Origin: Brachionus manjavacas
Lineage: Eukaryota; Rotifera; Eurotatoria; Ploima; Brachionidae
Assembly (NCBI GenBank): GCA_019054805.1
Contig: JAHQIY010000001.1
Location: 6,338,501 to 6,402,500 of the forward strand
Reading direction: 5' to 3'
DNA length: 64,000 nucleotides
Below, piece by piece: positions 34,939 through 46,118 of this stretch (within the stretch, counting starts at the first letter, position 1; each line of letters begins with the position of its first letter). The position numbers and the translations under genes are program-made. The notes under the pieces were generated by a model. That model did not search any database. It saw only the letters and a list, made by a program, of their open reading frames with translations, and had not been told where the DNA came from.

Positions 34939-35148
34939 AAATTTAGTAGTAGTAGTAGTAGTAGTTTTGACTGTAGCTGGCTTGTCAGCGAGTGTGCTGA
35001 TAAGGCACACTAAGACAGCTGATGTGATTGATTGCTGCTCATCCAGCAATCTATGCCTGCTTTAAAGCTGTTAACATTGGGGGCTTCAACTAATTGATTT
35101 GGCAGTGAGTTCCATATGTTAGCGGTTCTGTTGAAAAAAAAGTTATTT
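34939..35148 (-). mobile_element. CR1-like LINE 3' end (5'-truncated copy)
   Basis: This is a 210-bp copy of the 3' end of the LINE at 18023-18625, beginning (plus strand) with (AGT)7 and stopping abruptly after GAAAAAAAAGTTAT. About six differences in 200 bases are visible, so it is a relatively young insertion. A target-site duplication is not clear. Confidence 0.85.
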
Positions 35149-35906
35149 AAAATCAATTTATTTCAGTAAAGGTTAAAAAGTTCAATTTACATCAAAATTA
35201 TATCTACCAATTATTAAATTCAAGTATTTTCGGCATTATATAGATTTAAGAGAGTTAAGAGTAGCTTTTTAAAATGTTAGTTAAGAGTTTAATTGTTTAA
35301 TGATAAAATGATTTCGGATTTCTAATCTTTTACTGTCGACTAAAGAAGGCTATCTCAAGAATAATAATTGGAATATCAGCAATTTTTGATAGAAATGGCT
35401 GAGATGCAAAATAAGTCAATTTTTAATATCTACAGAAATCTGCAGAAATTCTATTGATGCAGAATTATTCATGATACTTGTTAATCGATAAAAATGATCT
35501 ACAATTACATAATTACGACTCTGCATCAATTTTTTTATAAAAAAATACTACAAAACCTTTTTGGATAATAACTTCTGTATATTATCATTAAATTTTGATC
35601 ATAGGATCCAATTAGCCGATATTTAACGATAAATACTTTATTGGTTATTAAAGATCAAATTTATTTATTTTAACGAAAACTAAATAAAACTTTTCTCTTT
35701 TCATTTAAATAAATTTTAATAGTAAGTTTTGTTAAAATATTTTTGTTTGATAATGAAAAAAATTAAAAATTAAATTCTTTCGAAATTTTTTGAATAAGCT
35801 CATTATCTAGATTTGTCGGATAATGAAAGAAAAAAATTTTCAAACTAACATACAAAGTTTGGTTACTATTTTTTTATGAAAATCAAATAAAGAAGTCTAT
35901 TCTAAC

Positions 35907-36499
35907 GGACGTTAATAATGGCCCACTCTTTTTTAATAAAAACAACATCTTTTTTTTTTAAAACAATTATCTTTTATTTATTTTTTTTTCTTTTATAATA
36001 AAAAATATCTAATCTAATAAAACATAGATAAAAATAATGAGAAATATATAATTTTAATAAAAAAACACAAAATTAATTAGAAATAATTTTTTTTAATAAA
36101 AAAATACTCAAAAAAGAAGATAATTAATTATTTCTAACATTTGTTTTTGCAATACCAATATCTTCTTTTAAGCATTTGAATGTTGCATTTTGGACAATTT
36201 TGTTGATCTACACTTTCTGATGATTGACTTTTGGCTTTTTGTTTTTTTGTAACTTGGAGAACAAGCTCATCATCGTTAGCATTTTCTCCTTGTTGTTTAT
36301 TGTATGCATTAGCTGTTTCTGATTGTGGACCTCTTTTTTTATTGCGTTCAATTGGTAAATCCATTTTTATTAGAAGAAAGGATTCTTAATATATTTGTTA
36401 ATCATCAATTAAATTAGATGTTGTGTTTAATAAAAAAGAGTGGATTTTATTATTTTTAATAATATTTTTATTAATAACGAAGGTACTAAAATTAATTGC
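35907..36499 (-). mobile_element. MULE-like mini-element carrying a short ORF
   Basis: Inverted repeats at about 35913-35950 and 36416-36453 share CCACTCTTTTTTAATAAA and AACAACATC blocks. The 11-bp sequence TCTATTCTAAC occurs at 35896-35906 and again at 36500-36510, and may be the target duplication (MULEs usually make 9 bp). The outer right end contains an extra AT-rich stretch. The element encodes the protein at 36134-36364. Confidence 0.65.
36134..36364 (-). CDS. 76-residue protein, MULE C-terminal-like linker and zinc ribbon
   Basis: The protein begins MDLPIERNKKRGPQSETANA, which resembles the KRxRGRPxxxxxAL linker after the SWIM finger of Mutator-like transposases (here GRP is GPQ). It ends CPKCNIQMLKRRYWYCKNKC, four cysteines in two CxxC-like pairs that could form a small zinc ribbon. 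It lacks any catalytic domain. It sits inside an inverted-repeat element, so it is likely a leftover 3' end of the transposase gene; whether it is expressed is unknown. Confidence 0.55.
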   Translation of the reverse strand: MDLPIERNKKRGPQSETANAYNKQQGENANDDELVLQVTKKQKAKSQSSESVDQQNCPKCNIQMLKRRYWYCKNKC

Positions 36500-36757
36500 T
36501 CTATTCTAACTACTTCTAATTCAATTCATAGAAATTGCTAGTTCAAAAAGTTTGCAAAGGCGAATATCATGATTTCTTAAAACCTTTTTATTGATAATCT
36601 AGAAATTGTTCATCAACTAAATTAATACATAGATTGAATAATAAAGTTTTTTTTTGCTTAAACATCATAAAAACTTCTAGTTTATAACAACAAAAAATAA
36701 AATTTTATTCATGATTTTATCATTTTAAAATAAAAAATTTACAATTAAAAAACATTT

Positions 36758-38356
36758 TTATTCCAAATTAGTTGTTCCCAACCGATTTCCAACTTTGGAA
36801 TAAAATTCTTTTACATTTAAAACATTGCTTGAGCTTCGCCTTGATCTGTCCTCATAATTGTCAGCTTTTTCGCTAATATATTTGCCCAATCTTTGGCCAG
36901 TTGTGAAGCTCTTTAGCTGTATGCATTCTTCATTGCAATTTGAAATACAAGAACAACCATCCATGTTGGGATTCAATATGATTCCATTGACGGAAAGACG
37001 CCTTTGCCTATTCAGAGGAATCTCTGCCTCGTCAACTTGTTTAGCTCTCTTCTTTCTCAATCCAACTGGTACCAACATCTTTCTTAAAAATGATCTAATA
37101 CTTTGATTTTTGGTCAATTTTTTGTTTATATTCATTAGATACGTATCGTTGGACTTAAGGCATAGAATTAGCAAAATAACCGCATTCAAGGATGAATTCG
37201 ACATATTAACAATTGAACTTAGCAAACTTAAGGGTCTTAGAAAGGTTACTTTTGATTCTTCAATGACATTTTTTAATATTACCATGGCAAAGTTAGGAAC
37301 AAAACACACACAAAAAACTACCAATAAATAAATTAAAATTCTCAGTCTTTTTATTGTCAATTGACTTATTTTAATTTGTCTTTCTAGAAAATCAGCCTTG
37401 AATGTTTGCTCGCCAGAATTCACAGTGTACAAGCTCATGCGACTATCTTCTTCATCTAATTTTTTTAGCTCTCTGTAGAGCGATATTGAATAGGAAAAAG
37501 CAATTAGAATCACGAATGATACCAGAAAAAACCACACGATGTTTATGACCAAAGAGCGTGTGGTCGACTCGGATTCGCCTAGGTCACATCTCCAAGTGGG
37601 CGATGCTGAGTCAGCCACCCCAACAAGCATTAGCGAAGAAATTATTATCAAACTTGATGTCCATATTAGGAAAATGCCGAATAGGACACAACAGTAGTTG
37701 GAGGTGTCACTTGAATTAAATTTTAAATCATAGAATCGACATGTTTCGCTTATCAAAATGGTAAGTATGTTGACTATAGTGACCATGGACAAGATGGAAT
37801 AAAACGATGCCATTTGAGTGCAGTAGTCATTGTAAAACAAGTCAATTTTGACAGAAAGAGAGTCGTTTTTGGATTCATGAGCTTCTGGATGGCTTTGTTG
37901 GTTTAGAATGCGATTGGCAAACAAAATGGCATACACAATACGAAAAAGGTCCACTACACTTTGATGAAAGACAAACGCGTAGGTCACATAATTGTTGTAT
38001 ATTTCAAAATTTTGAGTTTTAGGTGACAAATTGTTGGAGCTGGACACTCGGCCGAATATACGTGAAAAATTGTTTTTTATAAATTTTTTGTTTTTATTTT
38101 TTAGTATAACTCGCTTAGCTTGTTGATATACTAAAATTACAAGCACTAGACTATGAACAAACAGGCCTATAAAAGAGATTAGGAACGTTATTAAAGAATA
38201 TGTCTTTAATTCGGCATTACTAAAACCAATAGTGTACAGAGCGTAATTGGATAGTTTGGTGGTTGTGGACGACTGAGAATTGGTTGACAAATGATCGAGT
38301 TGACCGATTAAAGGGGATTGTATAACACCGAATTTGATTACGTATTGTGGATCCAT
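36758..38356 (-). CDS. Atypical rhodopsin-family G-protein-coupled receptor
   Basis: A single open exon gives 532 residues with seven hydrophobic segments at about 52-78, 121-146, 180-203, 221-245, 268-292, 338-361 and 374-400. Cys179 at the top of TM3 and Cys257 (TWRCDLGE) can form the conserved disulfide. TM6 carries CFVPNF in place of CWxP. The DRY region is ETCRFYD (204-210), so the central Arg is kept but the flanking residues differ. TM7 has NSSLNAVILL and no NPxxY tyrosine. The N-terminus has few sites and no signal peptide; intracellular loop 1 is unusually long (about 40 residues, basic), and the tail of about 130 residues contains a CSCISNCNEEC cluster and RRSSS/RRLS phosphorylation-like sites. 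The ligand cannot be inferred; it is an orphan, peptide-receptor-like or otherwise. Low AT content relative to the flanks supports real coding. Confidence 0.85.
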   Translation of the reverse strand: MDPQYVIKFGVIQSPLIGQLDHLSTNSQSSTTTKLSNYALYTIGFSNAELKTYSLITFLISFIGLFVHSLVLVILVYQQAKRVILKNKNKKFIKNNFSRIFGRVSSSNNLSPKTQNFEIYNNYVTYAFVFHQSVVDLFRIVYAILFANRILNQQSHPEAHESKNDSLSVKIDLFYNDYCTQMASFYSILSMVTIVNILTILISETCRFYDLKFNSSDTSNYCCVLFGIFLIWTSSLIIISSLMLVGVADSASPTWRCDLGESESTTRSLVINIVWFFLVSFVILIAFSYSISLYRELKKLDEEDSRMSLYTVNSGEQTFKADFLERQIKISQLTIKRLRILIYLLVVFCVCFVPNFAMVILKNVIEESKVTFLRPLSLLSSIVNMSNSSLNAVILLILCLKSNDTYLMNINKKLTKNQSIRSFLRKMLVPVGLRKKRAKQVDEAEIPLNRQRRLSVNGIILNPNMDGCSCISNCNEECIQLKSFTTGQRLGKYISEKADNYEDRSRRSSSNVLNVKEFYSKVGNRLGTTNLE

Positions 38357-41300
38357 TGTTTTTTTTTCTTAAACTAAATTTTTATCATAATTTTGAAATC
38401 TATTTTAAAAAATTTAATTGTTTTTTATTAAAAATTTTCTAAATTTCAACAAAATAATCATTTAATTCATTTATTAGAAAGCGTAAATAACTAAAAAATT
38501 AATTGAAATAAAATCTAAATTAAATTTATTTATTTATTTATTTACTCATTTAATTAAGTCTCAAAGGCAAGTAGAATAAAAAAAAGTACAAAAAAATTAA
38601 ATGTAAAATCTCCTTGAAAATTTACATTGTCACTTGATAAATTAAATATTTTTTAAATTTTCTTACATTAGTTTTTTGAAAAGTAGCTATAAATTGTTAT
38701 CTTTAACACTCAATATTACTCATGGGTTTTATATCTTTCATCTATTGTTAGATAATATTGAGTAATTAAGCCTAACTATTTTTAATTTAATTCCGAAAAT
38801 TCCAAAAAACTCATGTTTTTCTTTATTTTAATCATCATACTTGTAATTAATAATTTATAAAAGTTCTTCTATGGATTTTAGATTTTAAAATAGAAAAATA
38901 ATTTATTAAATTCACTTTAAGTAGTAGAAGAAACGATGACAGAATTCTAATAAAAAAAGAGTTAAGAATCTCCTGAAAAATAGACATAAGATAAATATGT
39001 TTGAAATTTAAAAAAATCACAATTTAAGCATTTTTATTTTTCTATCAAATTTTTTGTTGAAATAAATACAAACTTAACTAGCAACAATTTTATTCTGAAA
39101 GTTGTTTTGAAAAATAAATTTTTTTTAAAAATTTCAATAAAATTAAAAGAATTTATGGAGGCATAAGACATGTATATGAATATGATTATTTAAAATATTT
39201 CAATTAAAGTAAATATCGGTTTTAGTTTATTTAAATATATTTTTTTCCAAAAATTTTTGAATCACTTTTCTCTTATTAAAAATACCTATAAAAATTTTGA
39301 TTTTTTAAAAGAAGATAAATTATCATTTCTAAAAGCTTCAATTTAACTTTTGTTACTAAACTATGAAATAAAAAATTCAAAATTCAATTAAAAGTTTTGA
39401 CTAAATCATTCCAAAATCATTAAAAAAATGGACAATTTTCACATAAAAATTCTGTTTTAAATTTTTGTTAAATAAACTATAAAAAGCGTATAAGTTTTTA
39501 TTTGAATCTTAAATCATATTATTTCAAAAACTCTTTTTTATCACTTTATTTTAATGGTAAAATGGTCAGATAGAAATCGGATAAGATTTACCATGGATAA
39601 TTCGAAATAAAAATGTAAATTAATTGAGTTGCTTTATTTTTTTTAACAGGGAGATTTACGTCAGACAATTTTTTATTAATTGCTCGGAAATCTTATCAAG
39701 AAAAAGTAATTTTTTCCTTAATTATTTTATTAAATAAATGTCTAGAGAAAATTTCCTTAAATTTTTTGAATATATATTTTTTTTTTAATTTTTATTAAAT
39801 TTTTCTGATTAGAAAGCAAAGCTGTTTATTTTGTAACAATTTTTCATTCCTTTCTTTTGACTATTTATTTTTTATTTTCTCAGTTTAAAAAAGATTGACA
39901 ATAATGTATTTGAAAACCAAATATGAATTCTGTTTATCTAAATATTTTTTTCATGTAATAAATTTCGATTTTTTTACCTAAAGAAGTAAAAAGTTTAATT
40001 TATTTAATTTAAAAACCAGAAAAAAATTAATCTAAATTAAATGTTTATGTTTAATAACTAAAATGTTTTCGAGTTCAATTTTCTCTTCTTTTATTTAAGC
40101 ATTAAACAATCTTGAATTTGATTAAGAGACTGTAAAAATTACTGAAATTAAATTTGTAGCATCTTATTGAATCTATAAAATTAATTAAAAATTAATTTCA
40201 TATATAATGTTTCATTTTTTTAAATTTTTTGAGAATTCTACAATATCAAATTTAAATAATGTCTTACATTTTTCCTCTGAAGAAAAAAGGCTAATCAAAC
40301 TGACGTAATCCTACTTGAAAAAATTGAAGAAAAAAACTTAATTTAATATTAAATTTAAATTCAAGCAAACTAAAGAAAGCAAACGCAAGAATTCAATTAT
40401 ACAATAAGATTTTATTTTTAATTATGCAAAAAAGTATTTTTTTAAGAAATTTTTTCTTATTAATTAATTTAATTAAATGTTTTTTTATTATTCCATTTAG
40501 TTATTTAGTAATTCTCTAATTTAACTTACGTTTTACCAATTTTTAAAAATGTATTCTACTAAAAGGGAGTAATTTATAGAAATAATTTACTTTTTTAAAT
40601 TTTACTAGAAAAAAAATATTAAAAATGTACTGGAAAAGGAGATGAGTGACTCCCCTATTATCGGGCAAATTATTATTAATTATTATTAAACTAAATTAAA
40701 TAACCGAATAGTTTACGATTAAAATCTTAAAAAATATATGTTTACCTATCTTTGCAATGAAAATTTTTTTATTTATATTCTTGACAGATAAAATGCTGAA
40801 AAAAATTTAACAAAGAGAAATAAAAATCTCATTCTCGAAACTTTTGAACCTTTTTTTTCCCTCAGATAGAAAAAATAGTAGAGATTTAATCAAAAAAAGC
40901 TTCTAAGCCATTTGAAATGAAGCTCCGAGTTGTCTACCATCCAGAGGGGGACACAGAGGGTACTTAATTATTGCATTCTCAAAATATATCACAGAAGCAC
41001 CAAATATAAGCAAATACAAAAAATAGCTAGTTAAATGGAACTGCCACAGGCATCCCTTAATGAAAAAATTACTACTATTAAAGTTTAGGTTATTAATTCG
41101 AAATTGATAAAAATTTAAAATTATAAAAAAATTGAAAAAAATCACGCGAAACATTTACAGATCTGTTTACTTTTATAGAAATATTCTTACTAATATTTTT
41201 TGGGCAAGATTACTAAAACTTTTAATCCTATTTTAAAATTCTATTTTCTTAAATGAAAAATTAAACCAAAGCCCCAAATTAGAATGCCCCAATTAAAAAT

Positions 41301-44300
41301 AGAGACTTGACGCAATTTTCACTGAACGTTAATTTACCTTAAGGATCAAACTTGGTTAGAACAGAATTGATAATTTGAATAAACATTTTTTCAAAATTTA
41401 TTTATACTCACATTTATTTCGATGTTTTAAGATATTTACAGATACAGTGCTGTCGACGTCTAAGAAGCCGATATTACATGGAATTTTGAAAGACAGCGTT
41501 CTTAAAACAAATGTTTAATCTTGTGAAACAATTTAAAAAATTGAGTTTATCATGAAAAAAGCATGCTTTGTAAATTGAGCTTATCTTTGTTCGACAATGG
41601 CTGATTTCGTGTAAGCGAGTTAGCTTAATAAGAATCAAATCCTAGATTGATCAATTAAAATAAAAACTAATAGAATTTAAAAATAGAAGACTGATTCTTA
41701 TCATTTTCCAGTTCGCTTTTTTCAAACCTTAAATTTAGTGATTTTGAGTCTAAGATTTTTAAAGCTTATTTTAGCTAGCTAATGATAAAAAATTTGCTTC
41801 ATATAATCATTTTGTATTTTTAAAACATACACCAGCCTTTATTTTTGTTATAAAATTCCTGTTTTTTTAACTTATCTCAATTTGTTATCAAATTTTGAAT
41901 TTAATTTATTCAACAAAAATTAGCTAGATCCGTAGTTAATAAATTTTCAAAATTTGCTGCAAAAACAATTTAAATCATGTAGCTAAAGATAATATTTTTT
42001 TGGGAAAAAGTTGAATGGCGTTTAAGATTATTACATTTTTTATTATTATTATTTTTTTTATACAAGTTAAAAAAACTCTTAGAAATAAAAATGAATGTGA
42101 ATTTTTTCATTCCAGCAACCCTTAAGTGATAAAAATCAGTTTTCCGAAGGATCAATTTGGAGACTTTTTGATTTTAACAAACTAGGAATAAGAATTAGCC
42201 TATATTTCAAAGACCTATGGATGAATTTTCCCATTTCTGATAATGAAATTATGGTTCCAAATTTAAAATTTAAAATATCCCTCTATAAGATTTTAAATTT
42301 AAATTTAAATTTAAATTTAAATTTAAATTTAAAATTTATGATGAAGCTTATTAATTATAATAATAATAAAAAATTTTCCCATGCTAGTAAAATAATATAA
42401 AAAGGGCTCATCTCCTTTTTAAGTACCTTTTTGAACCGGATTTTTAAACCTCTATCATTATAAATAAGGAGTAACGTACCGGTTTCGACTAGCTTAAAAT
42501 CGCAGGTCGAAAAAGAAATCTTAATTATGAAGATTTAAAAAAATTTCAAAATATGACTTTTAATTCTGAAAATAGTTTTTGTTTAAAAAAAAATTAAATT
42601 CTTTCAGCACTAAAAGCCCTTTGTTTTCGAGAAAATTAAAAGAAATGATTTTGAAATATTCCTTTCAAAAATTAAATTGATTTAATATGTACAATAAAAT
42701 AAAATTTAAAGTCTGAGTTCGAGAAGTAGGATAAAAAAAAATTTAATGATTTTTAAAAAATTTTATAAGTTAATATATAGAAAATAAAATAATTAAAATC
42801 AGCTGTAAAATTTATTACTAATTTTCAGAAAAGTTATAACTGAAAATTAGTAATTATTCCTTTAAGCTAAAAATTTAAAAATCTAAAAAATTATTCTCAA
42901 AAAGAATCAAGAGATTCCAAATTATTAGCAAATATTAATTTATTTTTTCTCTTTAAACTGGTTTACTAACTTTTTACATTTACATTATTTTAGATTATTA
43001 CGAAGATTTGGTTTAATAAAAAAGAGAAAATTAAAAAATACCAAACCCTTAAAAAACAGTAAATTTAGATATTTCTTCTTAAGTCTATTTTATTTTTTAC
43101 TTAAAGATTTTTAAAATCAACAACTCCGAAAATTCATTAATGGCTCTGTTTTTTAATTTTTCCTCATGCTAATTTAATAGTCTTATTTAAAAACTCATTG
43201 AAAGTATTTGAAAATTAATATTTTTCGTAATTTTGTAGCTCTATTACTGAAAATTACAATTTCAAAATAAAAATTATAAACAATATTCCTCAAACAGATT
43301 ATATGCTTAAAAAATTTTGTTTTTTAAAAAACAAAAAATTAATTCTAAGTAATGAGCAGTAAAAAATGAATTTCAATTAATCAAAAACTAATCAGTATTC
43401 CGTAAGAAATTTTCATTCTTGGGTTAAATAAACAATATTCTATTTTGACCATGAGTCAAATTCCGAAAATTACTAAAGAAAGGCGAAAGTAATTTGAGAA
43501 ATTAAGATTAATTATTTTCCACTCTTGAAATAAAAGATATTATTTGGATTAAAATCTAATTTTAACTAATAACGTGAATTTATAAGCTTCAATCAAATCT
43601 TTCTCTAATTCGTTTTAAATCAAAGTGTCTGACTAAAGTATTTCTTGTCTAAATCGAATTTAATTAGATACTCAAATTGTATAGCCCGTTTCTCATTCTA
43701 TTTCATTATCTCTTGAAATTATTTAAATCAGCATTTGTTTCTTTCCATTAAATTGATTTGAATTAACCAGATGACCAAATGAGGAGATATCTTCTTAAAA
43801 ACCTTTTGCTTTCAATCAATAGATACCTGGTCTTAGAAATTTTGTTTATTAATACCAGACTTAAAGTTTTCTGAAATATACATAAAACAAAATTATGATC
43901 GAAAACTAATTGCTATGTTAGATTTAAAAAAAATACAAACTAATAATTTCATTTTTTATTTAGGAATTTTTTAAACGCTTTTAATTAAATAAATTAACAA
44001 AGAAATAAAAAATTAACAAAAATAATCTTTAGGTTTATTTCTTTAAATTTTAGCTCAATTAGTTCTTTGATATCAGAAACTAAATCTATTTTATAATATC
44101 TAATTTTGAGCACATTACAATAAAATCTATAAAAATTAATGTTCATTCCTTCTTAAAAAAATAGATTGTTTAAATTTGAACCTAACTAGTCAAAATGGAA
44201 GTTTATGAGCAAATAAAACTAGCGTAAAGAAATAATTGAAATTATCGAATGTTTATATTTCTAGAAGGGAAAATTTTTTTCAAATATTTTTATCATTATT

Positions 44301-45065
44301 ATCAGATTAAAACATAAAATTTCATTAATATAAATTAAATAAAAATAAAACATGCTCGTCATGTAAAATTTTTGATATTTTTTAAATTGCTTTTTTGAAT
44401 CAATTCTCAAAACTTATAAATGTTTAATTTTATAATAAAAATTTTAGCCCTTATATTTTTTCAGAGCTAAAATTTTATTATGAAAGAAAATGAAAATTAT
44501 TTCTCCTTTTTTAAAAAGCTCACTAGTAAAAATATTTAAAATAATGAAATAATTCAGACAATTTTTTTTAAGAAATAAAAAAGACTTTTCTATTTTATTG
44601 TTTAACTGAAAAAAATATTTTAAAAAATATATTTTTTAAAAATAATCTCTATTTTTTTTTAAATATTCCGATTTATTCATTAACTTGGATATATTAATAT
44701 TAAAGAAGATGTGAAGTTATTTTTATCCGAATAAAAAAGAGTAGCTGTTAGGAATTCATTTACCAGTCTTCCCATCTATTGAAAAGAATGATTTAGTCTT
44801 CTCTCTTTTTATGTTAGCAAGAATAAAAATTTCAGTTTCGTAAAAGATCGAACTATTGAATTTTAAATTGATCATATTCATTTGGTGTTAGTTTCTAAGA
44901 ATGAGTATAGACAGCAATAAGAATTGTCAAAAATTGCTCCATTTTAAAAATTATAAAGATTACTATATCTATAGGACCAAGTCCTAATTTTATGTTTGAG
45001 AAAATCTTAAATAAATAGAGCCTTGAGTTGGAGCGTTATTCGATTACATAAAACGAATCGAAAAA
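38357..45065. other. Long AT-rich region without supported genes
   Basis: Upstream of the receptor there is a (TTTA)n stretch at 38525-38550 beside TTAAGTCTCAAAGGCAAG, probably a retroelement 3' tail on the minus strand. An 83-codon frame at 40903-41154 (-) contains a hydrophobic stretch and PPLDGRQLGASFQMA; its less AT-rich 3' half could be an exon, but no partner was found. Elsewhere there are only homopolymers and simple repeats. Confidence 0.4.
42294..42332. repeat. (AAATTT)n hexamer microsatellite
   Basis: About six tandem copies of AAATTT make a self-complementary tract. It is followed by AAAATTTATGATG and has no coding context. Confidence 0.9.
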
Positions 45066-45070
45066 TATTG

Positions 45071-45828
45071 CAACGATCATCGGCATTAGTTAGCTTTTCT
45101 TAGGCTCTTAGAGCTGAATTTCTTCTAGTCATTTTTTTAAATAACTTTTTTTGCGTTGAAACAATATTTTGAAAATTATTTAGGAACTAAAAAAGTTGTC
45201 GCTTTTTGCAATTATTTGCAAGATTTCGTTTTTTTGTCAAAAAATAAAAATTTTTCACAACTTTTTTTTTCAAATATCCAAGCCAAAGACTTTTTCTTAA
45301 TTTTTTTAAAATAATTTTAGTGATTCATGTGACCGGACTTGGACTTAAATTTGGTACTTTTAAACAACTCTGCTCTAAATCTTGATAGTAAACTTCAGAT
45401 AATAATAAGTTATTTTCTTATTATAACTCGGAAAAGCAATAAAATAGAGATTTTCGAAATTAAGAATTAATTTTTTTTTAATAAAACAATTTAATGTATC
45501 AAATATATAAGGTAAATATTAAATAGGTTCTTATTTTGTGACAGAAAAAAACTTTCTAATAGGATCGTAGATTCTTTTGAAATGTCTTCAAATTTTGCAA
45601 ATAATTGTTTATCTCATTTTTTTATTTTTAACATCGCCTTAAATTCATTCATTGAAATAAATAATAATAATATTAAAAATAATTGTAAAAAGCGACAATT
45701 TTTTTAGTTTAATTCCTAATTGATATTCAAAATATTGTTTCAATGCAAAAAAAGTTATTTAAAAAAAATGACTAGAAGAACTTCAGCTCTAAAAGCCTAA
45801 GAAAAGCTAGGTAATTCTGATGATACTC
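45071..45828. mobile_element. Large foldback: about 145-bp inverted arms around a MITE fragment
   Basis: Bases 45071-45216 are the imperfect reverse complement of 45681-45828, sharing AGCTTTTCTTAGGC, TTCTTCTAGTCATTTTTTT, GAAACAATATTTTGAA and TTGTCGCTTTTT blocks. The right arm contains the start of the pseudo-ORF at 45768. The roughly 465-bp spacer contains the right half of a CAGAGTTGT-family MITE (45272-45372). It is a foldback formed by an inverted partial duplication or by the long TIRs of a transposon. Confidence 0.8.
45272..45372. repeat. CAGAGTTGT-family MITE fragment
   Basis: CCAAGCCAAAGACTTTTT, ATTCATGTGACCGGACTTGG and the terminal TTTTAAACAACTCTG match the copies at 9.5 and 53.7 kb. 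The left terminus is missing. Confidence 0.6.
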
Positions 45829-46118
45829 AATCGGTATATTCGTGCGAGAATGAAAATAATTCACTTGATAAGGATGATTCTGATGAAAATTTGAATGAAG
45901 AAGACATGGTTAAATACTTTGGTGTTCGGTGAGAAGAAGAATTTGGAGATACTGTTAACCATTTTGGTGAATCAATTCAAATCAGAATTACTTATTCTTC
46001 TTCGGTAAGAAAAATTAATGAAAATAAGTCGAGTTTCACTGGGAGAAGATGTAATAAGCCATCATGCGGCAAGAGTTTACATGAAATGGTCGTAAACAAA
46101 GCTTTAAAAAAATTTTAA
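45768..46118 (+). pseudogene. Acidic ORF relic, two in-frame stops
   Basis: Reading from ATG at 45768 gives MTRRTSALKA and a stop, then SVYSCENENNSLDKDDSDEN, LNEEDMVKYFGVR and a second stop, then EEEFGDTVNHFGESIQIRI, GRRCNKPSCGKSLHEMV and the final TAA. Apart from the two stops the frame stays open for 117 codons. The acidic, Asp/Glu/Asn-rich content resembles N-termini of DDE transposases such as piggyBac, but no catalytic domain is present. Its 5' end lies in the foldback arm. Confidence 0.55.

Noticed and set aside
36858..37331. Two plus-strand open frames of 82 and 73 codons
   Set aside because: They are antisense shadows of the receptor exon.
40903..41154. 83-codon open frame ending PPLDGRQLGASFQMA
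   Set aside because: The last part looks less random, but no family or neighbouring exon could be recognised, so it is not called as a gene.
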